A DNA stretch of 64,000 bases from Lactobacillus mulieris (GTDB lineage Bacteria; Bacillota; Bacilli; Lactobacillales; Lactobacillaceae), in assembly GCF_007095465.1 (NCBI RefSeq), contig NZ_SDGL01000001.1, positions 62,001 through 126,000 on the forward strand, written 5' to 3'. The position numbers were made by a program, and so were the translations under genes. The notes beneath the pieces were generated by a model. The model was not told where the DNA came from. It saw only the letters and a list, made by a program, of their open reading frames with translations, and did not search any database. Below are positions 14,352 to 23,193 of the stretch, piece by piece. The stretch's first letter is position 1, and every line of letters starts with the position of its first letter.

Positions 14352-15350
14352 CTATCTTTTTTTAGTATACCACTCGTTTAATTTTTGGTTGAAGTCAACT
14401 AAAGATTTTTCTTCTCTAAGTGAACCAAGTTTAGCTAACAATACATCCCTGCTTTGCGCACCTTCACCATGATTTTGGAAAACTAATAATGATTTCTGAT
14501 TTAATGGGTTTTGGAACAAATCATTTGGCAATTGAACCACTGCCTGCAAATATACTTTTTTAGCAAGCCAAGGCATAAATTCTGCCCCTAGCTTTCCACC
14601 TAAAAGACTATTAGGTACCAATAAAAAGGCATAGCCCGCTGGAGCTAAATTCTTAATTGTTTGCTCTACTAATAATTCATGTGCTAATGAATGCCCCTCC
14701 TTAGCTTGAGTAGCAAAATTCTTAGCATTTTCATCAATTGGATAATAACCAACAGGTAGGTCTGATACTATTACATCTGGCTTTTCAATTAGCCAATTTT
14801 CTAGCGCATCTTGGCAATATAAGTCAATTTTATAATTACTTAAATGAGCCCCCACATCTGCCAAATCAAGCATAGATTCATCATTATCTATTCCTGCTAA
14901 ACGATATTTATTCTGCGAGTGATGGCTTTGAACTAGTTGGTCAATAACAGTGTAGAGTAAACTTCCTGTCCCAATTGCTGGATCAACAACAGCTAATTCA
15001 GTTTTCGTAATTAATTTGTCCCAAACCATTGCAACTACCGTTGCCAAAACTGGTGGAGTTGGCATTTGAGAATAATTGCGTCCATCTTCTTTCATTGCTT
15101 TTAAAGTTAGCAAAGTAAAGACCATATATTTTTGAGTACTTGGAAGCTTATCATAATTTAATTCTTGATATTTTTTAGATAATAAAGCTACTGTTTCTTT
15201 GTCTGGAGCACCCATTTCTACTTTTATTTTGCCATTTTCTAAGTTATCAAAAGTTTCAGTTACTGCACCGGCAAATGGGACATTTAAATTTTTTTGTAAA
15301 ATTTGAACTACGTCTAAAAATTGTGCAAAAATTGCTTCAATATTTTTCAT
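14352..15350 (-). CDS. YtxK-like class I SAM-dependent methyltransferase
   Basis: The 332-aa protein resembles N6-adenine DNA methyltransferases of the HsdM/YtxK type. The SAM motif is VVDPAIGTGSLLYTV (about residues 119-133), the acidic motif AGIDNDESML follows, and the catalytic position reads SDLPVGYYP in place of the canonical NPPY/F. The SDLP variant makes DNA methylation uncertain. There is no target-recognition domain or restriction partner. It sits between the comG pilus genes and ackA, the conserved comG-ytxK-ackA arrangement of lactobacilli and bacilli, so it is probably expressed with one of them. Confidence 0.85.
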   Translation of the reverse strand: MKNIEAIFAQFLDVVQILQKNLNVPFAGAVTETFDNLENGKIKVEMGAPDKETVALLSKKYQELNYDKLPSTQKYMVFTLLTLKAMKEDGRNYSQMPTPPVLATVVAMVWDKLITKTELAVVDPAIGTGSLLYTVIDQLVQSHHSQNKYRLAGIDNDESMLDLADVGAHLSNYKIDLYCQDALENWLIEKPDVIVSDLPVGYYPIDENAKNFATQAKEGHSLAHELLVEQTIKNLAPAGYAFLLVPNSLLGGKLGAEFMPWLAKKVYLQAVVQLPNDLFQNPLNQKSLLVFQNHGEGAQSRDVLLAKLGSLREEKSLVDFNQKLNEWYTKKR

Positions 15351-15414
15351 TTAATCAAACCCCTTTTTCTTCTATAACATTTTAAAAGAAAGAGGCTATT
15401 ACATGCAAGAAAGC

Positions 15415-15564
15415 TTACTTACTTTCGAAGTATTTAACCAGAAGCTGGTTATTTTCGACCGTTTTTACAAAAGTAAATTGATAATATTGTAAGAAAAGCA
15501 AGACAGCTAGTAGAAAAAGAATTGTACTAATTAATATACTCCCCGTTATTTTACTTTTTATCAT
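15415..15564 (-). CDS. comGG: ComGG-like minor pseudopilin, very short
   Basis: Last gene of the comG operon. From the ATG at 15564, which overlaps the end of comGF, a 49-aa product is encoded: MIKSKITGSILISTILFLLAVLLFLQYYQF, one membrane segment, then about 20 residues ending VKYFESK. Alternative starts at 15579/15582 add five or six residues. Assignment as ComGG is by position; the product is about half the usual size and lacks a prepilin KGF motif, so it may be reduced or non-functional. Confidence 0.5.
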   Translation of the reverse strand: MIKSKITGSILISTILFLLAVLLFLQYYQFTFVKTVENNQLLVKYFESK

Positions 15565-16042
15565 TTTTTTCAAGTTCATCATTAATTGGCTTGTTTTTAC
15601 TAGTAAGATCAAAAAACCACTCACTCTCTCCATTTTTTTGCTCGACAATTCTTACTTTTAATTTTTGATTATCTATATCAAAGCTACTTTGTTTTACATT
15701 CATCAGCAAAGGAATATGCCCGCCCTGACTCGCAGTTAACCTGAGCATTGAACTATTGTAATATTCAAGGACATAATTTGTTGTTTTGCTGGCTTCCTCT
15801 CGCTTGAATATTACCTTCTTGGAGTTGCTTCCTTTTTGGTCAATTTCAATATAATTGCTACTTTCAATAAAGTTATTTAACTGAACATAGCTCAAAACTA
15901 ATTCATTACCATAATGTTCAGCTTGTCGATATTGTTTAAACAAAGATAACAAGTTAGTTAACATAATTAGACAAAATAAGGTAATCACTAAGCTAATTAT
16001 GGCTTCTACTAATAAAAAGCCTTTTATCTTTTTAATTTTCAT
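15551..16042 (-). CDS. comGF: ComGF-family pseudopilin
   Basis: From the ATG at 16042 the product (163 aa) starts MKIKKIKGFLLVEAIISLVITLF, a class III signal with the G-F cleavage site and Glu5 replaced in position by the V-E of the hydrophobic helix. The rest is a soluble domain as in ComGF (FKREEASKTTNYVLEYYN..., NVKQSSFDI). An upstream ATG at 16054 would add four residues. It overlaps comGE and comGG, as expected for a compact comG operon encoding the competence pseudopilus. Confidence 0.8.
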   Translation of the reverse strand: MKIKKIKGFLLVEAIISLVITLFCLIMLTNLLSLFKQYRQAEHYGNELVLSYVQLNNFIESSNYIEIDQKGSNSKKVIFKREEASKTTNYVLEYYNSSMLRLTASQGGHIPLLMNVKQSSFDIDNQKLKVRIVEQKNGESEWFFDLTSKNKPINDELEKNDKK

Positions 16043-16244
16043 ATTCAATCCCATGAACTTTAATTTTATTTAAATGATATTTCCTTAAAACATAATCAGC
16101 ATAAGCACGATCACTTCTTATTTGTGAATTAGCTTCAATTTTTCTTGTTTCAATAAGACAAAAAACAAACAAGTTAAGACAAAACAATAAAATAATCAAA
16201 CTAATTGCTGCCTCAATTAACAGGAACCCTTTAACTTGTTTCAT
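16032..16244 (-). CDS. comGE: ComGE-like pseudopilin
   Basis: A 70-aa protein beginning MKQVKGFLLIEAAISLIILLF, with the prepilin peptidase site after G and the conserved glutamate at position +5. The remainder (RKIEANSQIRSDRAYADYVLRKYHLNKIKV) is a short helix. Its ATG overlaps the comGD stop by 14 nt. It is named by position in the comG operon; sequence similarity of ComGE proteins is generally low. Confidence 0.7.
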   Translation of the reverse strand: MKQVKGFLLIEAAISLIILLFCLNLFVFCLIETRKIEANSQIRSDRAYADYVLRKYHLNKIKVHGIEYEN

Positions 16245-16662
16245 TTATCTTCCCCCATTTTAGCTGAATACGAAGTTCTTTTTTAAATTTCTTTGTACGC
16301 AAAGTAATTGTTTTAGGCGCAATATATCCTGTTTGTTCAATATTTGTTTTTGCTAAATTATATATCTTTACACCTTCTGGTAAGGAATATTTTTCAACTT
16401 TGCCATCCTGATCTTTAACGATTAATAAGTTATCTGATTCATAATAATCAATTAAATAAAGTTTATTAGTAATACTAGCTCGTCGTAATGCCTGATTAAG
16501 AATAACTTTAACTTGCATACTAGCGCTATCAATTAACATTTTTTCTTTAATAACAGAAAAATTGAGCCAGCCAATTGAGAGAATAGCTGTAACAATTGCC
16601 AGGGTTATAACTGTTTCAAAAAGTGTAAAGGCCCTAACTCTATTTCTTAACAACTTCACCAT
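16231..16662 (-). CDS. comGD: ComGD-like pseudopilin
   Basis: The 143-aa product begins MVKLLRNRVRAFTLFETVITLAIVTAIL, a type IV prepilin leader with RAF-TLFE (A replacing the usual G before the cut) and the Glu5. The C-terminal domain is small and basic (KTITLRTKKFKKELRIQLKWG). It overlaps comGC by 23 nt and comGE by 14 nt. The competence pseudopilus carries DNA across the wall for ComEA/ComEC. Confidence 0.82.
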   Translation of the reverse strand: MVKLLRNRVRAFTLFETVITLAIVTAILSIGWLNFSVIKEKMLIDSASMQVKVILNQALRRASITNKLYLIDYYESDNLLIVKDQDGKVEKYSLPEGVKIYNLAKTNIEQTGYIAPKTITLRTKKFKKELRIQLKWGKINETS

Positions 16663-16972
16663 TTGAAATTACAAATTTTTCTTGTGCTCTTTTTGCTTGC
16701 TTTTCAGAAATATATTTAGCTTGCTCTAATTGATCCCAAGAAGTGATTTTTTTGCCATCTTCTTCAGCAAGAGTCACTTGAGCCTGCAGAGTTGTCTGAA
16801 ATGCTTCATCTGTCTTAGTTTCTGCATTATTTTTTTGATTGGTTAAATTAGGTACTACTAAAATCATCAAAATTGCAATAATCGCTATTACAATTACCAT
16901 TTCAATTAAAGTGAAGCCCTTAACGGTCTGTTTTCTTAACTTTTTTACTAATTCCTTAAATTTCTTCATCAT
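16640..16972 (-). CDS. comGC: Major competence pseudopilin ComGC
   Basis: A 110-aa prepilin with KGFTLIEMVIVIAIIAILMILVVPNL at residues about 18-43, the best conserved class III signal in the operon (cut between G and F, Glu5 present), followed by a short soluble domain. AGGAGGATC directly precedes the double ATG and overlaps the comGB stop codon. ComGC is the main subunit of the competence pseudopilus. Confidence 0.93.
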   Translation of the reverse strand: MMKKFKELVKKLRKQTVKGFTLIEMVIVIAIIAILMILVVPNLTNQKNNAETKTDEAFQTTLQAQVTLAEEDGKKITSWDQLEQAKYISEKQAKRAQEKFVISNGEVVKK

Positions 16973-16979
16973 GATCCTC

Positions 16980-17981
16980 CTACATACTCTGCATCAATGC
17001 ATACATTGGCATCAACATTTTCAAATACATTCCAATTATGCAAATTCCAATAAAAATAAAACAAATAGGTTGGACATTAACAATCAATCGTTCCAAGCCC
17101 TGGGTCAAATCGCGAAAAAATCCATTAGCTAAGATTGTACATTTCAAGCCCAATTCTTTCCGTTCAGCACCAGTTTCTATAAATAAAAGCAAATTATCAG
17201 GTAAAAAGGCTTCTCCTCGAATAATATCGCCTATACTTTTGCCCGCTTCAAACTGTTTAAGCATTTTTCTTCCTAATTGCTCTTGTAATGATCCATCTTC
17301 TTGATTAGTAAATAATTTACAGATTTCTGGAAAACTAAAACCTGCTCCTAGCATCATTCCGAATTCTGAACTTATCATATAAAAAACATATAACTGAGTT
17401 ATTTTCCCGACAATTGGATATCTCAACAATGCCTTTAATGCCTTATAATCTTGTCTTTTCAATAAAATTACAATTCGAGTTACCCCTGCACTTAGTACTG
17501 AAGCAACAACTATCAGAATTGCAAAAACTAAGTTAGCAGTTCCATCTTCTTGTCCTAGCTGACCATTTAAGAAATTTTGCATAAACAACAACATAAAAAT
17601 CATTAAGACAAACAAAGTTATAGGATAAGACAATTCAGCTTTTAACTTTTTTAACTGTTCTTCTTTTAGTCGATTAATAATAACCAGTTGATTAAGACAT
17701 TCATTTAAATTTCCTTGCATCATCGCCAAATCCACTTGGCTAGCAATTGTTTTTCCAAAACCCATTTGTCGTAAAATTTGGCTGAAATTAACACCTTGCT
17801 CCATTAAATATGTCAACTTACGCAACAATCGTTGTTTTTTTGACCATAAAGCTGGCATGACCTGCAAACTTTCAGCCAGAGATAAGCCATTTTTTAAAGA
17901 CATGGCCAAATATTCTAAAAATTCTAACTGCTCACGCCCAGTTAGTTTATCCTTCTTGAAAGCTGGTAAAACTATCGCCAC
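16980..17981 (-). CDS. comGB: Competence pilus inner-membrane platform protein ComGB
   Basis: A 333-aa GspF/PilC-type protein with two GspF domains and three hydrophobic segments: about 120-140 (ITLFVLMIFMLLFMQNFL), about 145-170, and the C-terminal VQPICFIFIGICIIGMYLKML. The motif EYLAMSLKNGLSLAESLQVM near the N-terminus is typical. The start is GTG at 17981, nine bases after AGGAGG; it overlaps comGA by 35 nt. It anchors the pilus motor ComGA to the membrane. Confidence 0.93.
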   Translation of the reverse strand: MAIVLPAFKKDKLTGREQLEFLEYLAMSLKNGLSLAESLQVMPALWSKKQRLLRKLTYLMEQGVNFSQILRQMGFGKTIASQVDLAMMQGNLNECLNQLVIINRLKEEQLKKLKAELSYPITLFVLMIFMLLFMQNFLNGQLGQEDGTANLVFAILIVVASVLSAGVTRIVILLKRQDYKALKALLRYPIVGKITQLYVFYMISSEFGMMLGAGFSFPEICKLFTNQEDGSLQEQLGRKMLKQFEAGKSIGDIIRGEAFLPDNLLLFIETGAERKELGLKCTILANGFFRDLTQGLERLIVNVQPICFIFIGICIIGMYLKMLMPMYALMQSM

Positions 17982-18930
17982 TAATTCTTTCCTCCTTTAG
18001 TAGTTCAGCCAAATTTTCTCGCCAATTAATAAAATCACCAGTTTTCGATTTATTGATTTCTTTGTGTAGTGTTTCACCACTTGCAATATCTAATAAACAG
18101 GCGATTTCTCCATCTATGGTTTGAATTAGACGCTGATAACTCACACAATTTAAGCAATTAGCTAATTCAACTGAATCAATTCCCAACCCTTTTAACCTAG
18201 CTATTGTTTGCAAAGTAGACCTTGCATGAACTGTTGCTAAAACTAAATGTCCACTAAGAGCCGCATCAACTGCTAGTCTAGCCGTTACTTTGTCACGAAT
18301 TTCTCCAATAATTAAAATATCTGGTCGCTGACGCAAAGCCGCTTTTAACAAGCTTTCATAATCAATGCCAGCTTCAAGATTTATTTGGGTTTGCAAAAAC
18401 TCTGGTTCAAATACTTCAACTGGGTCTTCAATTGTCATAACTACTTTCTGATGGGCTAATTTTTTAGCTAAATAATACATAGTTGAGGTTTTTCCAGAAC
18501 CGGTTGGTCCACTTGTCAAAATTAATCCTCTTTTTATTGCTGCAGCTGTTAAAAGATCAACTTGTTCAATAAAGAAATAACGATTGTTTTGAATACTATT
18601 AATCAGCCTAATAACTAATGATTCTTTCCCAGAAAACTCTCCTAAAACTGAAAAGCGTAAAAAAACCACTTGGCTTTGCTTATTATTTTTAAAAATATAG
18701 CTTCCTACCTGAGGACGACGATGTTCTGAAACATCCATTTGTGCAATAAACTTAAAGTAATTAATCACTTCTAATCCAAACTGCAAATTCAACTTTTCAC
18801 GTCTTATTAATCCTTTACTAGTCCGAAAATTAACTTCATAAAAATCCTGCTTTCCAGTTATGAAAATATCACTTGTATTCATATCTTTAGCGCTCTTTAT
18901 CAAGTCTTCAGCCCAATGTTTTACTTCCAT
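17947..18930 (-). CDS. comGA: Competence pilus assembly ATPase ComGA
   Basis: A 327-aa GspE/PilB-type ATPase that drives pseudopilus assembly. Walker A is GPTGSGKTS at residues 141-149, Walker B is DILIIGEIRD, and the conserved histidine motif reads LATVHARSTLQTIARL. The zinc-tetracysteine module of PilB is absent, as usual for ComGA. The ATG at 18930 has AAGGAGG upstream; earlier in-frame starts lie within that site. First gene of comGA-GG. No cin-box or ComK-box was recognised upstream. Confidence 0.95.
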   Translation of the reverse strand: MEVKHWAEDLIKSAKDMNTSDIFITGKQDFYEVNFRTSKGLIRREKLNLQFGLEVINYFKFIAQMDVSEHRRPQVGSYIFKNNKQSQVVFLRFSVLGEFSGKESLVIRLINSIQNNRYFFIEQVDLLTAAAIKRGLILTSGPTGSGKTSTMYYLAKKLAHQKVVMTIEDPVEVFEPEFLQTQINLEAGIDYESLLKAALRQRPDILIIGEIRDKVTARLAVDAALSGHLVLATVHARSTLQTIARLKGLGIDSVELANCLNCVSYQRLIQTIDGEIACLLDIASGETLHKEINKSKTGDFINWRENLAELLKEERISGDSFTSFQEG

Positions 18931-18982
18931 ATTTCTTCCTCCTTTCCAATCATAAATACACAAAATCAGTTTATTTTTTTCT

Positions 18983-19015
18983 AAAAAAAGACTTGAACTA
19001 AATTAGTTCAAGTCA
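18983..19015 (-). terminator. Terminator after the amino-acid permease at 19030
   Basis: Minus strand: GACTTGAACT pairs with AGTTCAAGTC (10 bp), followed by TTTTTTTAG. It separates the permease from comGA. Confidence 0.88.
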
Positions 19016-19029
19016 AAATATTATTTATT

Positions 19030-20643
19030 TTATTTTTCAATTGGTTTTTCGCGGCCAATTAACCAACAAACTAGTAAAGCAATACATGCTTCAATAAAGA
19101 TGTACAAACCTCGTAGTGCAATCTTAGTACCACCCAAATATACATCTAAAATAATTGAACCTATAATAAGTGCAATCATAATAATCCATTGCTTCTTAGA
19201 AAATGCAATACCATATTCAACTTCACGTCTTCTAATTCCCGGTAAAATTGCCCCTAAACCAATCAAAACAACAACAGCAATGATGTTAATGATTAATTCA
19301 TACCACCAAATATCACTAAATTGTTTTACATCTTGAGGAGCTACCCCTAAAACAGTTGCTACAGCTGTTACTACTAATAAGGCTAACCCAGCCAAATAAG
19401 CTAATTTATCGTTTTTAATGTAGACATATTCAGAAGGATATTTTTTAGAATCTTTTCTTACACGCATAAATGAATAGAAAATCCAACATGTTACACCTGG
19501 TGAAATAATACCATTTAAGTTCAACAACCAGTTAAAAATATCATTCATATCAGGTAAGAAAACGCCCAAAAGCATAATAAATGCAGAAAGAGAAACAGTT
19601 AAAATATAACCATTAATTGGCAATCCATCCTTGGTTGTCTTACGTAAAAATTCAGGCATATACTTATCCCCAGTATCGGAAATAAGCATTCTAGTCATTG
19701 CATCTAGTAAAACAGCTAATAAAGCCGCATTATAAAAGACGGAGGTCCAAGCATAAACATATAGCAAGGTGTGTCCTAGACCAAATTGTTGTCCAACTGC
19801 TTCAAATACATAGTAAGAACCATTCATCTTCAAATCATTTGGTAAATGATAAGCATCAAAATAGATTCCTAAAGCAAATGAACCAAAGATAGTCAAAAAT
19901 GCAGTCATTACTGCTAAAGCAATCATAGCTTTAGGAAAATCTGTCTTTGGTTTTTTCATTCTAGTTACATATGGTGCAACTAATTCTGATCCATTAACTG
20001 CATAAATCAACATCCCTACTGTAGTCCAATATTTTAAATCGAATTTTGGAATCATCGTCTTCCAAGTAAATGGTTGCGTTGCCATATGACCACCAGACTT
20101 TGCCAAACCTACAAAGGCCAAAAAGACAAAGAGCATAGTCATAATAAACATCATTGCTCCACCAATTGTAGACAATACTTCCATTGAGTTAGCAAACTTT
20201 CTTTCAATAAAGATAAAAATAATAAACATCAAGAAAGTCAAAAGAGTAAATTGAGCATTAGAAATACTATCTTGAAATTTTTCTGAACCAGTAAAAGCCC
20301 AACCTACATCAACAATAATTTCATTTGCGGAATCAACAACATAAGGAATAGAAGCTGCCCAATAAGTCCAAGCAGTGAAGTAGCCTAAGAATTCTCCATC
20401 AGTTCCACGAACCCAAGATGATAGACCACCACCACCTTTGTTAAAGATTGACCCTAATTGCCCAACCATTAACGCATATGGAATAACATATAAAAATAAC
20501 ATCAAAACCCAAGATGTCATAACAGTCATACCTTGGTTTTGGAAGTTATACATAATATCATCTAAACCAATAACTGTAACAAACGCCATTAAAGTTAAGG
20601 TTGGCCAGGAAATATATTTCTTATCTTTTATTAAATCATCCAA
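19030..20643 (-). CDS. APC-superfamily amino-acid permease (glutamate/GABA antiporter-like)
   Basis: A 537-aa inner-membrane protein with about 12-14 hydrophobic segments. The pattern LMVGQLGSIFNKGGGGLSSWV and AWTYWAASIPYV is shared with the permease at 52428 and is typical of the YjeM/GadC-like branch of the APC superfamily. It would exchange or import amino acids; the substrate cannot be told from sequence. The start is a TTG at 20643 with GGGG about 8 nt upstream, since the first internal methionine lies inside the first membrane span. It is monocistronic, with a terminator at 18983-19015. Confidence 0.88.
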   Translation of the reverse strand: MDDLIKDKKYISWPTLTLMAFVTVIGLDDIMYNFQNQGMTVMTSWVLMLFLYVIPYALMVGQLGSIFNKGGGGLSSWVRGTDGEFLGYFTAWTYWAASIPYVVDSANEIIVDVGWAFTGSEKFQDSISNAQFTLLTFLMFIIFIFIERKFANSMEVLSTIGGAMMFIMTMLFVFLAFVGLAKSGGHMATQPFTWKTMIPKFDLKYWTTVGMLIYAVNGSELVAPYVTRMKKPKTDFPKAMIALAVMTAFLTIFGSFALGIYFDAYHLPNDLKMNGSYYVFEAVGQQFGLGHTLLYVYAWTSVFYNAALLAVLLDAMTRMLISDTGDKYMPEFLRKTTKDGLPINGYILTVSLSAFIMLLGVFLPDMNDIFNWLLNLNGIISPGVTCWIFYSFMRVRKDSKKYPSEYVYIKNDKLAYLAGLALLVVTAVATVLGVAPQDVKQFSDIWWYELIINIIAVVVLIGLGAILPGIRRREVEYGIAFSKKQWIIMIALIIGSIILDVYLGGTKIALRGLYIFIEACIALLVCWLIGREKPIEK

Positions 20644-20812
20644 TTTTATTACCCCGTAAAAAATATTTAAACTATCTATTTTATCTGCCTGGTAATAGAA
20701 CAGGCGATTTATTCTTCAAACTCGAATTCATTTTTCATCTCCAAATTTATTGTAACGTTTAATATTTTACTGTTTACTTCTTGTAATTTCTATATCCTAA
20801 TAAAAATTCCCA

Positions 20813-20842
20813 CAAAAAAAGCCTCATAAATGAGACTTTTTT
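20813..20842 (-). terminator. Terminator after the metal-binding lipoprotein gene
   Basis: Minus strand: GTCTCAT pairs with ATGAGGC across a two-base loop (one G-T pair), followed by TTTTTTTG. Confidence 0.8.
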
Positions 20843-20863
20843 GTGATTTACAATATTGAAATA

Positions 20864-21742
20864 TTATTTAGATACATCTTTTAACTTTTCATAGTTTTGT
20901 GTCATCCATTTAAGATAACTTACCCCATTAGGCATAGTTTCACGCACTTCGATTATTGGAACACCTGCAGCCTTACACTTCTTTACTAAAGCTTTTACTG
21001 TTGAACTGCTTGCTTGAGTGTTGTTTACGAAGAAAGCAATTTCTTTGCCACTGATTGCCTTGTTCATCTTTTCAATAATCTTGGCACTTGGATCAGTTTC
21101 ATTTTCAATTGCTTCTTCAAAATCTTTATCACCAATCTTAAAACCAGCAGCTTCTAAAGCATAATCAAATACTGGTTCACTTACATAAACTGGCTTAGAA
21201 TTTTTACCATCAACAGTCTTGGCGACGGCCTTAATTTCAGAGATTTGTGCTAAGTAATTTTCAGCATTCTTCTTAAAATAAGAAGCATGCTTGGAATCTA
21301 ATTTTGATAATTTCTTAACTAAGTAGTTAACATATTCTTCTGGCATATCTAAGTTATACCAAATATGAGGATTATCACTACTCTTTAATTTCATGATATC
21401 TTCACCAACTTTTACAGCTGTTTTACCATTAGATTTAGCTAACTTGCTCATCCAATTGTCATACCCCATACCATTGGCAATTACAATATCAGCACTATTA
21501 ATTGTAGTAGCAGATTTAGTCGTTGGTTCAAAATCGTGTGGATCAATATCGCCATTAGAAATAATAGCTTCACTATTGCCATACTTTCCTACAATATTTT
21601 TAGCAATATCGGCATAAACATTAGTTGATGTAACGATTTTAATTCCACTGCTTTTTTCACTTGTCTTTTGTGAACAAGCAGTCACTATAGTTAAACTGGC
21701 TAATGCCAAAGCCATGATTGTAAATATTTTTTTGATTTTCAT
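20864..21742 (-). CDS. Metal ABC transporter substrate-binding lipoprotein (ZnuA/MntA-like, cluster A-I)
   Basis: A 292-aa secreted lipoprotein. The signal peptide ends VTAC-SQK, a lipobox with Cys at residue 23. The binding domain shows the ZnuA/PsaA family blocks IVTSTNVYADIAKNIVG, GDIDPHDFEPT (first histidine), NPHIWYN (second histidine) and PVFDYALEAAG; the C-terminal ETDPSAK and an aspartate/glutamate complete the site. The His-rich loop of true zinc binders is absent, so zinc or manganese are both possible. The start is the ATG at 21742, after AAGGG. No ATPase or permease gene is adjacent, so it depends on components encoded elsewhere. Confidence 0.9.
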   Translation of the reverse strand: MKIKKIFTIMALALASLTIVTACSQKTSEKSSGIKIVTSTNVYADIAKNIVGKYGNSEAIISNGDIDPHDFEPTTKSATTINSADIVIANGMGYDNWMSKLAKSNGKTAVKVGEDIMKLKSSDNPHIWYNLDMPEEYVNYLVKKLSKLDSKHASYFKKNAENYLAQISEIKAVAKTVDGKNSKPVYVSEPVFDYALEAAGFKIGDKDFEEAIENETDPSAKIIEKMNKAISGKEIAFFVNNTQASSSTVKALVKKCKAAGVPIIEVRETMPNGVSYLKWMTQNYEKLKDVSK

Positions 21743-21819
21743 TCTATTCCCTTTCTTATAAATGTAAATCATAGTAGAGTATACTTAATTATCCTCTTTG
21801 TCAAGGAAGGTGTATTAAA

Positions 21820-22341
21820 ATGCAAAAATTTAAATTCAGCAAGCGAGAGAAATTGAGTCTTGTTCTTGCACTAATCATTTTTATAAGCTTATTCATTTCT
21901 AGTTCAATGACTTATCATGAACAAAAAATGAGTTCATCAACGATAAAAACTTACTTTGGCTTTCTCGACCCACTTTTATCTCATATTTCTATTAATTATG
22001 GTGGTCAAATTCACAGCGCAAGCAAAGATGGCCTAACTAGTTTTACACAATTTTTTGTCAGAAAATTAGCCCATTTTTCAAGTTATTTTTTATTAGGATT
22101 AGGCCTGTTTGCAGGACTTAAACGTTTCTTTTTGAATAAAGTTTATGCTTTTATTTTTATTTGGCCAATTACTATTAGTTTGGCAGTTTTCGATGAATAT
22201 CACCAATATTTAACAGGTGATCGTACTCCAAGTGTACATGACGTAGTCCTTGATAGTATCGGAGCATTATGCGGGATTTTATTATTTTTGATTTATCGAT
22301 TGTTCATTGAAAAATCTGCGAAAAAAGCAATAAAAAATTAA
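21820..22341 (+). CDS. VanZ-like family membrane protein
   Basis: A 173-aa membrane protein with four hydrophobic segments. The VanZ signature is visible: FVRKLAHFSSYFLLGLGLF, then FDEYHQYLTGDRTPSVHDVVLDSIGALCGIL, with the conserved DExHQ and DVxxDxxGxxxG positions. VanZ-like proteins are linked to glycopeptide resistance or wall stress, but in lactobacilli the role is unknown and no van genes are nearby. GGAAGGTG precedes the ATG. It is transcribed away from the metal-binding lipoprotein gene. Confidence 0.88.
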   Translation: MQKFKFSKREKLSLVLALIIFISLFISSSMTYHEQKMSSSTIKTYFGFLDPLLSHISINYGGQIHSASKDGLTSFTQFFVRKLAHFSSYFLLGLGLFAGLKRFFLNKVYAFIFIWPITISLAVFDEYHQYLTGDRTPSVHDVVLDSIGALCGILLFLIYRLFIEKSAKKAIKN

Positions 22342-22347
22342 TATAAA

Positions 22348-22376
22348 TTGAATTTACTGGCCTTTAGCGGTAAGAT
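22348..22376 (+). promoter_or_regulatory. Putative promoter of yebC
   Basis: TTGAAT (-35) and TAAGAT (-10) are 17 bp apart, about 40 bases before the yebC start. Confidence 0.5.
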
Positions 22377-22417
22377 TATAAAGGTTAACTATTAAATAAA
22401 GAAAGAAGGATTCTTAT

Positions 22418-23146
22418 ATGTCAGGACATTCAAAATGGCACAATATCCAAGGCCGCAAGAATGCACAAGACGCAAAAAGAGGTAAGATTTTCCAGAAATT
22501 ATCTCGTGAAATTTATATGGCTGCAAAGAGTGGTGGTCCTGACCCTTCAGGGAATCCAGCATTGCGGTTAGTTATGGACAAAGCTCGTGCAGCTAACATG
22601 CCTAAAGATAACATTCAACGTGCAATTAAAAAAGCCGAAGGTGGCTCTGAAGAACATTACGATGAAATCACATATGAAGGTTACGCACCAGGTGGTGTTG
22701 CTGTTTTAGTTGAAGCTTTGACTGATAACAAGAACAGAACAGCTACTAGTGTTCGTACTGCATTTACTCGTAATGGTGGTAGTTTAGGAGCAACTGGTTC
22801 AGTTGCTTACATGTTTGACCGTAAAGGCTACATTGTAATTGATCGCTCAACTACTGATGCTGATGAAGACCAAATGTTGATGGATGTGATGGATGCCGGT
22901 GCAGATGACTTACAAACAAGTGATGATGCATACGAAATCTACACTGATGCCAAAGAATTTACTGGTGTACGTGATGCTTTGGAAAAGGCTGGCTACAAGT
23001 TAGCTGATGCAGAACTTACTATGATTCCACAAAACACTACTCCAGTTCCAGCTGACAAGAAAGAACAATTTGCACATTTAATCGATGCATTAGAAGACGA
23101 TGATGATGTATCAAATGTCTACACTGCAGCTGATGATGAAGATTAA
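22418..23146 (+). CDS. yebC: YebC/PmpR family regulator (TACO1 family)
   Basis: A 242-aa cytosolic protein beginning [22 protein letters not shown], the invariant family N-terminus, with [21 protein letters not shown] and the C-terminal acidic end [15 protein letters not shown]. YebC family members have been described both as transcription regulators and as factors aiding translation of proline-rich stretches; which applies here is not visible. GAAGGATTCTTAT precedes the ATG. It shares a bidirectional terminator with the phosphatase gene transcribed towards it. Confidence 0.96.
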   Translation: MSGHSKWHNIQGRKNAQDAKRGKIFQKLSREIYMAAKSGGPDPSGNPALRLVMDKARAANMPKDNIQRAIKKAEGGSEEHYDEITYEGYAPGGVAVLVEALTDNKNRTATSVRTAFTRNGGSLGATGSVAYMFDRKGYIVIDRSTTDADEDQMLMDVMDAGADDLQTSDDAYEIYTDAKEFTGVRDALEKAGYKLADAELTMIPQNTTPVPADKKEQFAHLIDALEDDDDVSNVYTAADDED

Positions 23147-23154
23147 TCATCATT

Positions 23155-23192
23155 AAAAAAGCTTATTGGGAAAAATCCCAATAAGCTTTTTT
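23155..23192. terminator. Bidirectional terminator between yebC and the phosphatase gene
   Basis: AAAAAAGCTTATTGGG, five A, TCCCAATAAGCTTTTTT: a perfect stem with T-runs on both strands, serving both convergent genes. Confidence 0.93.
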
Positions 23193-23193
23193 C

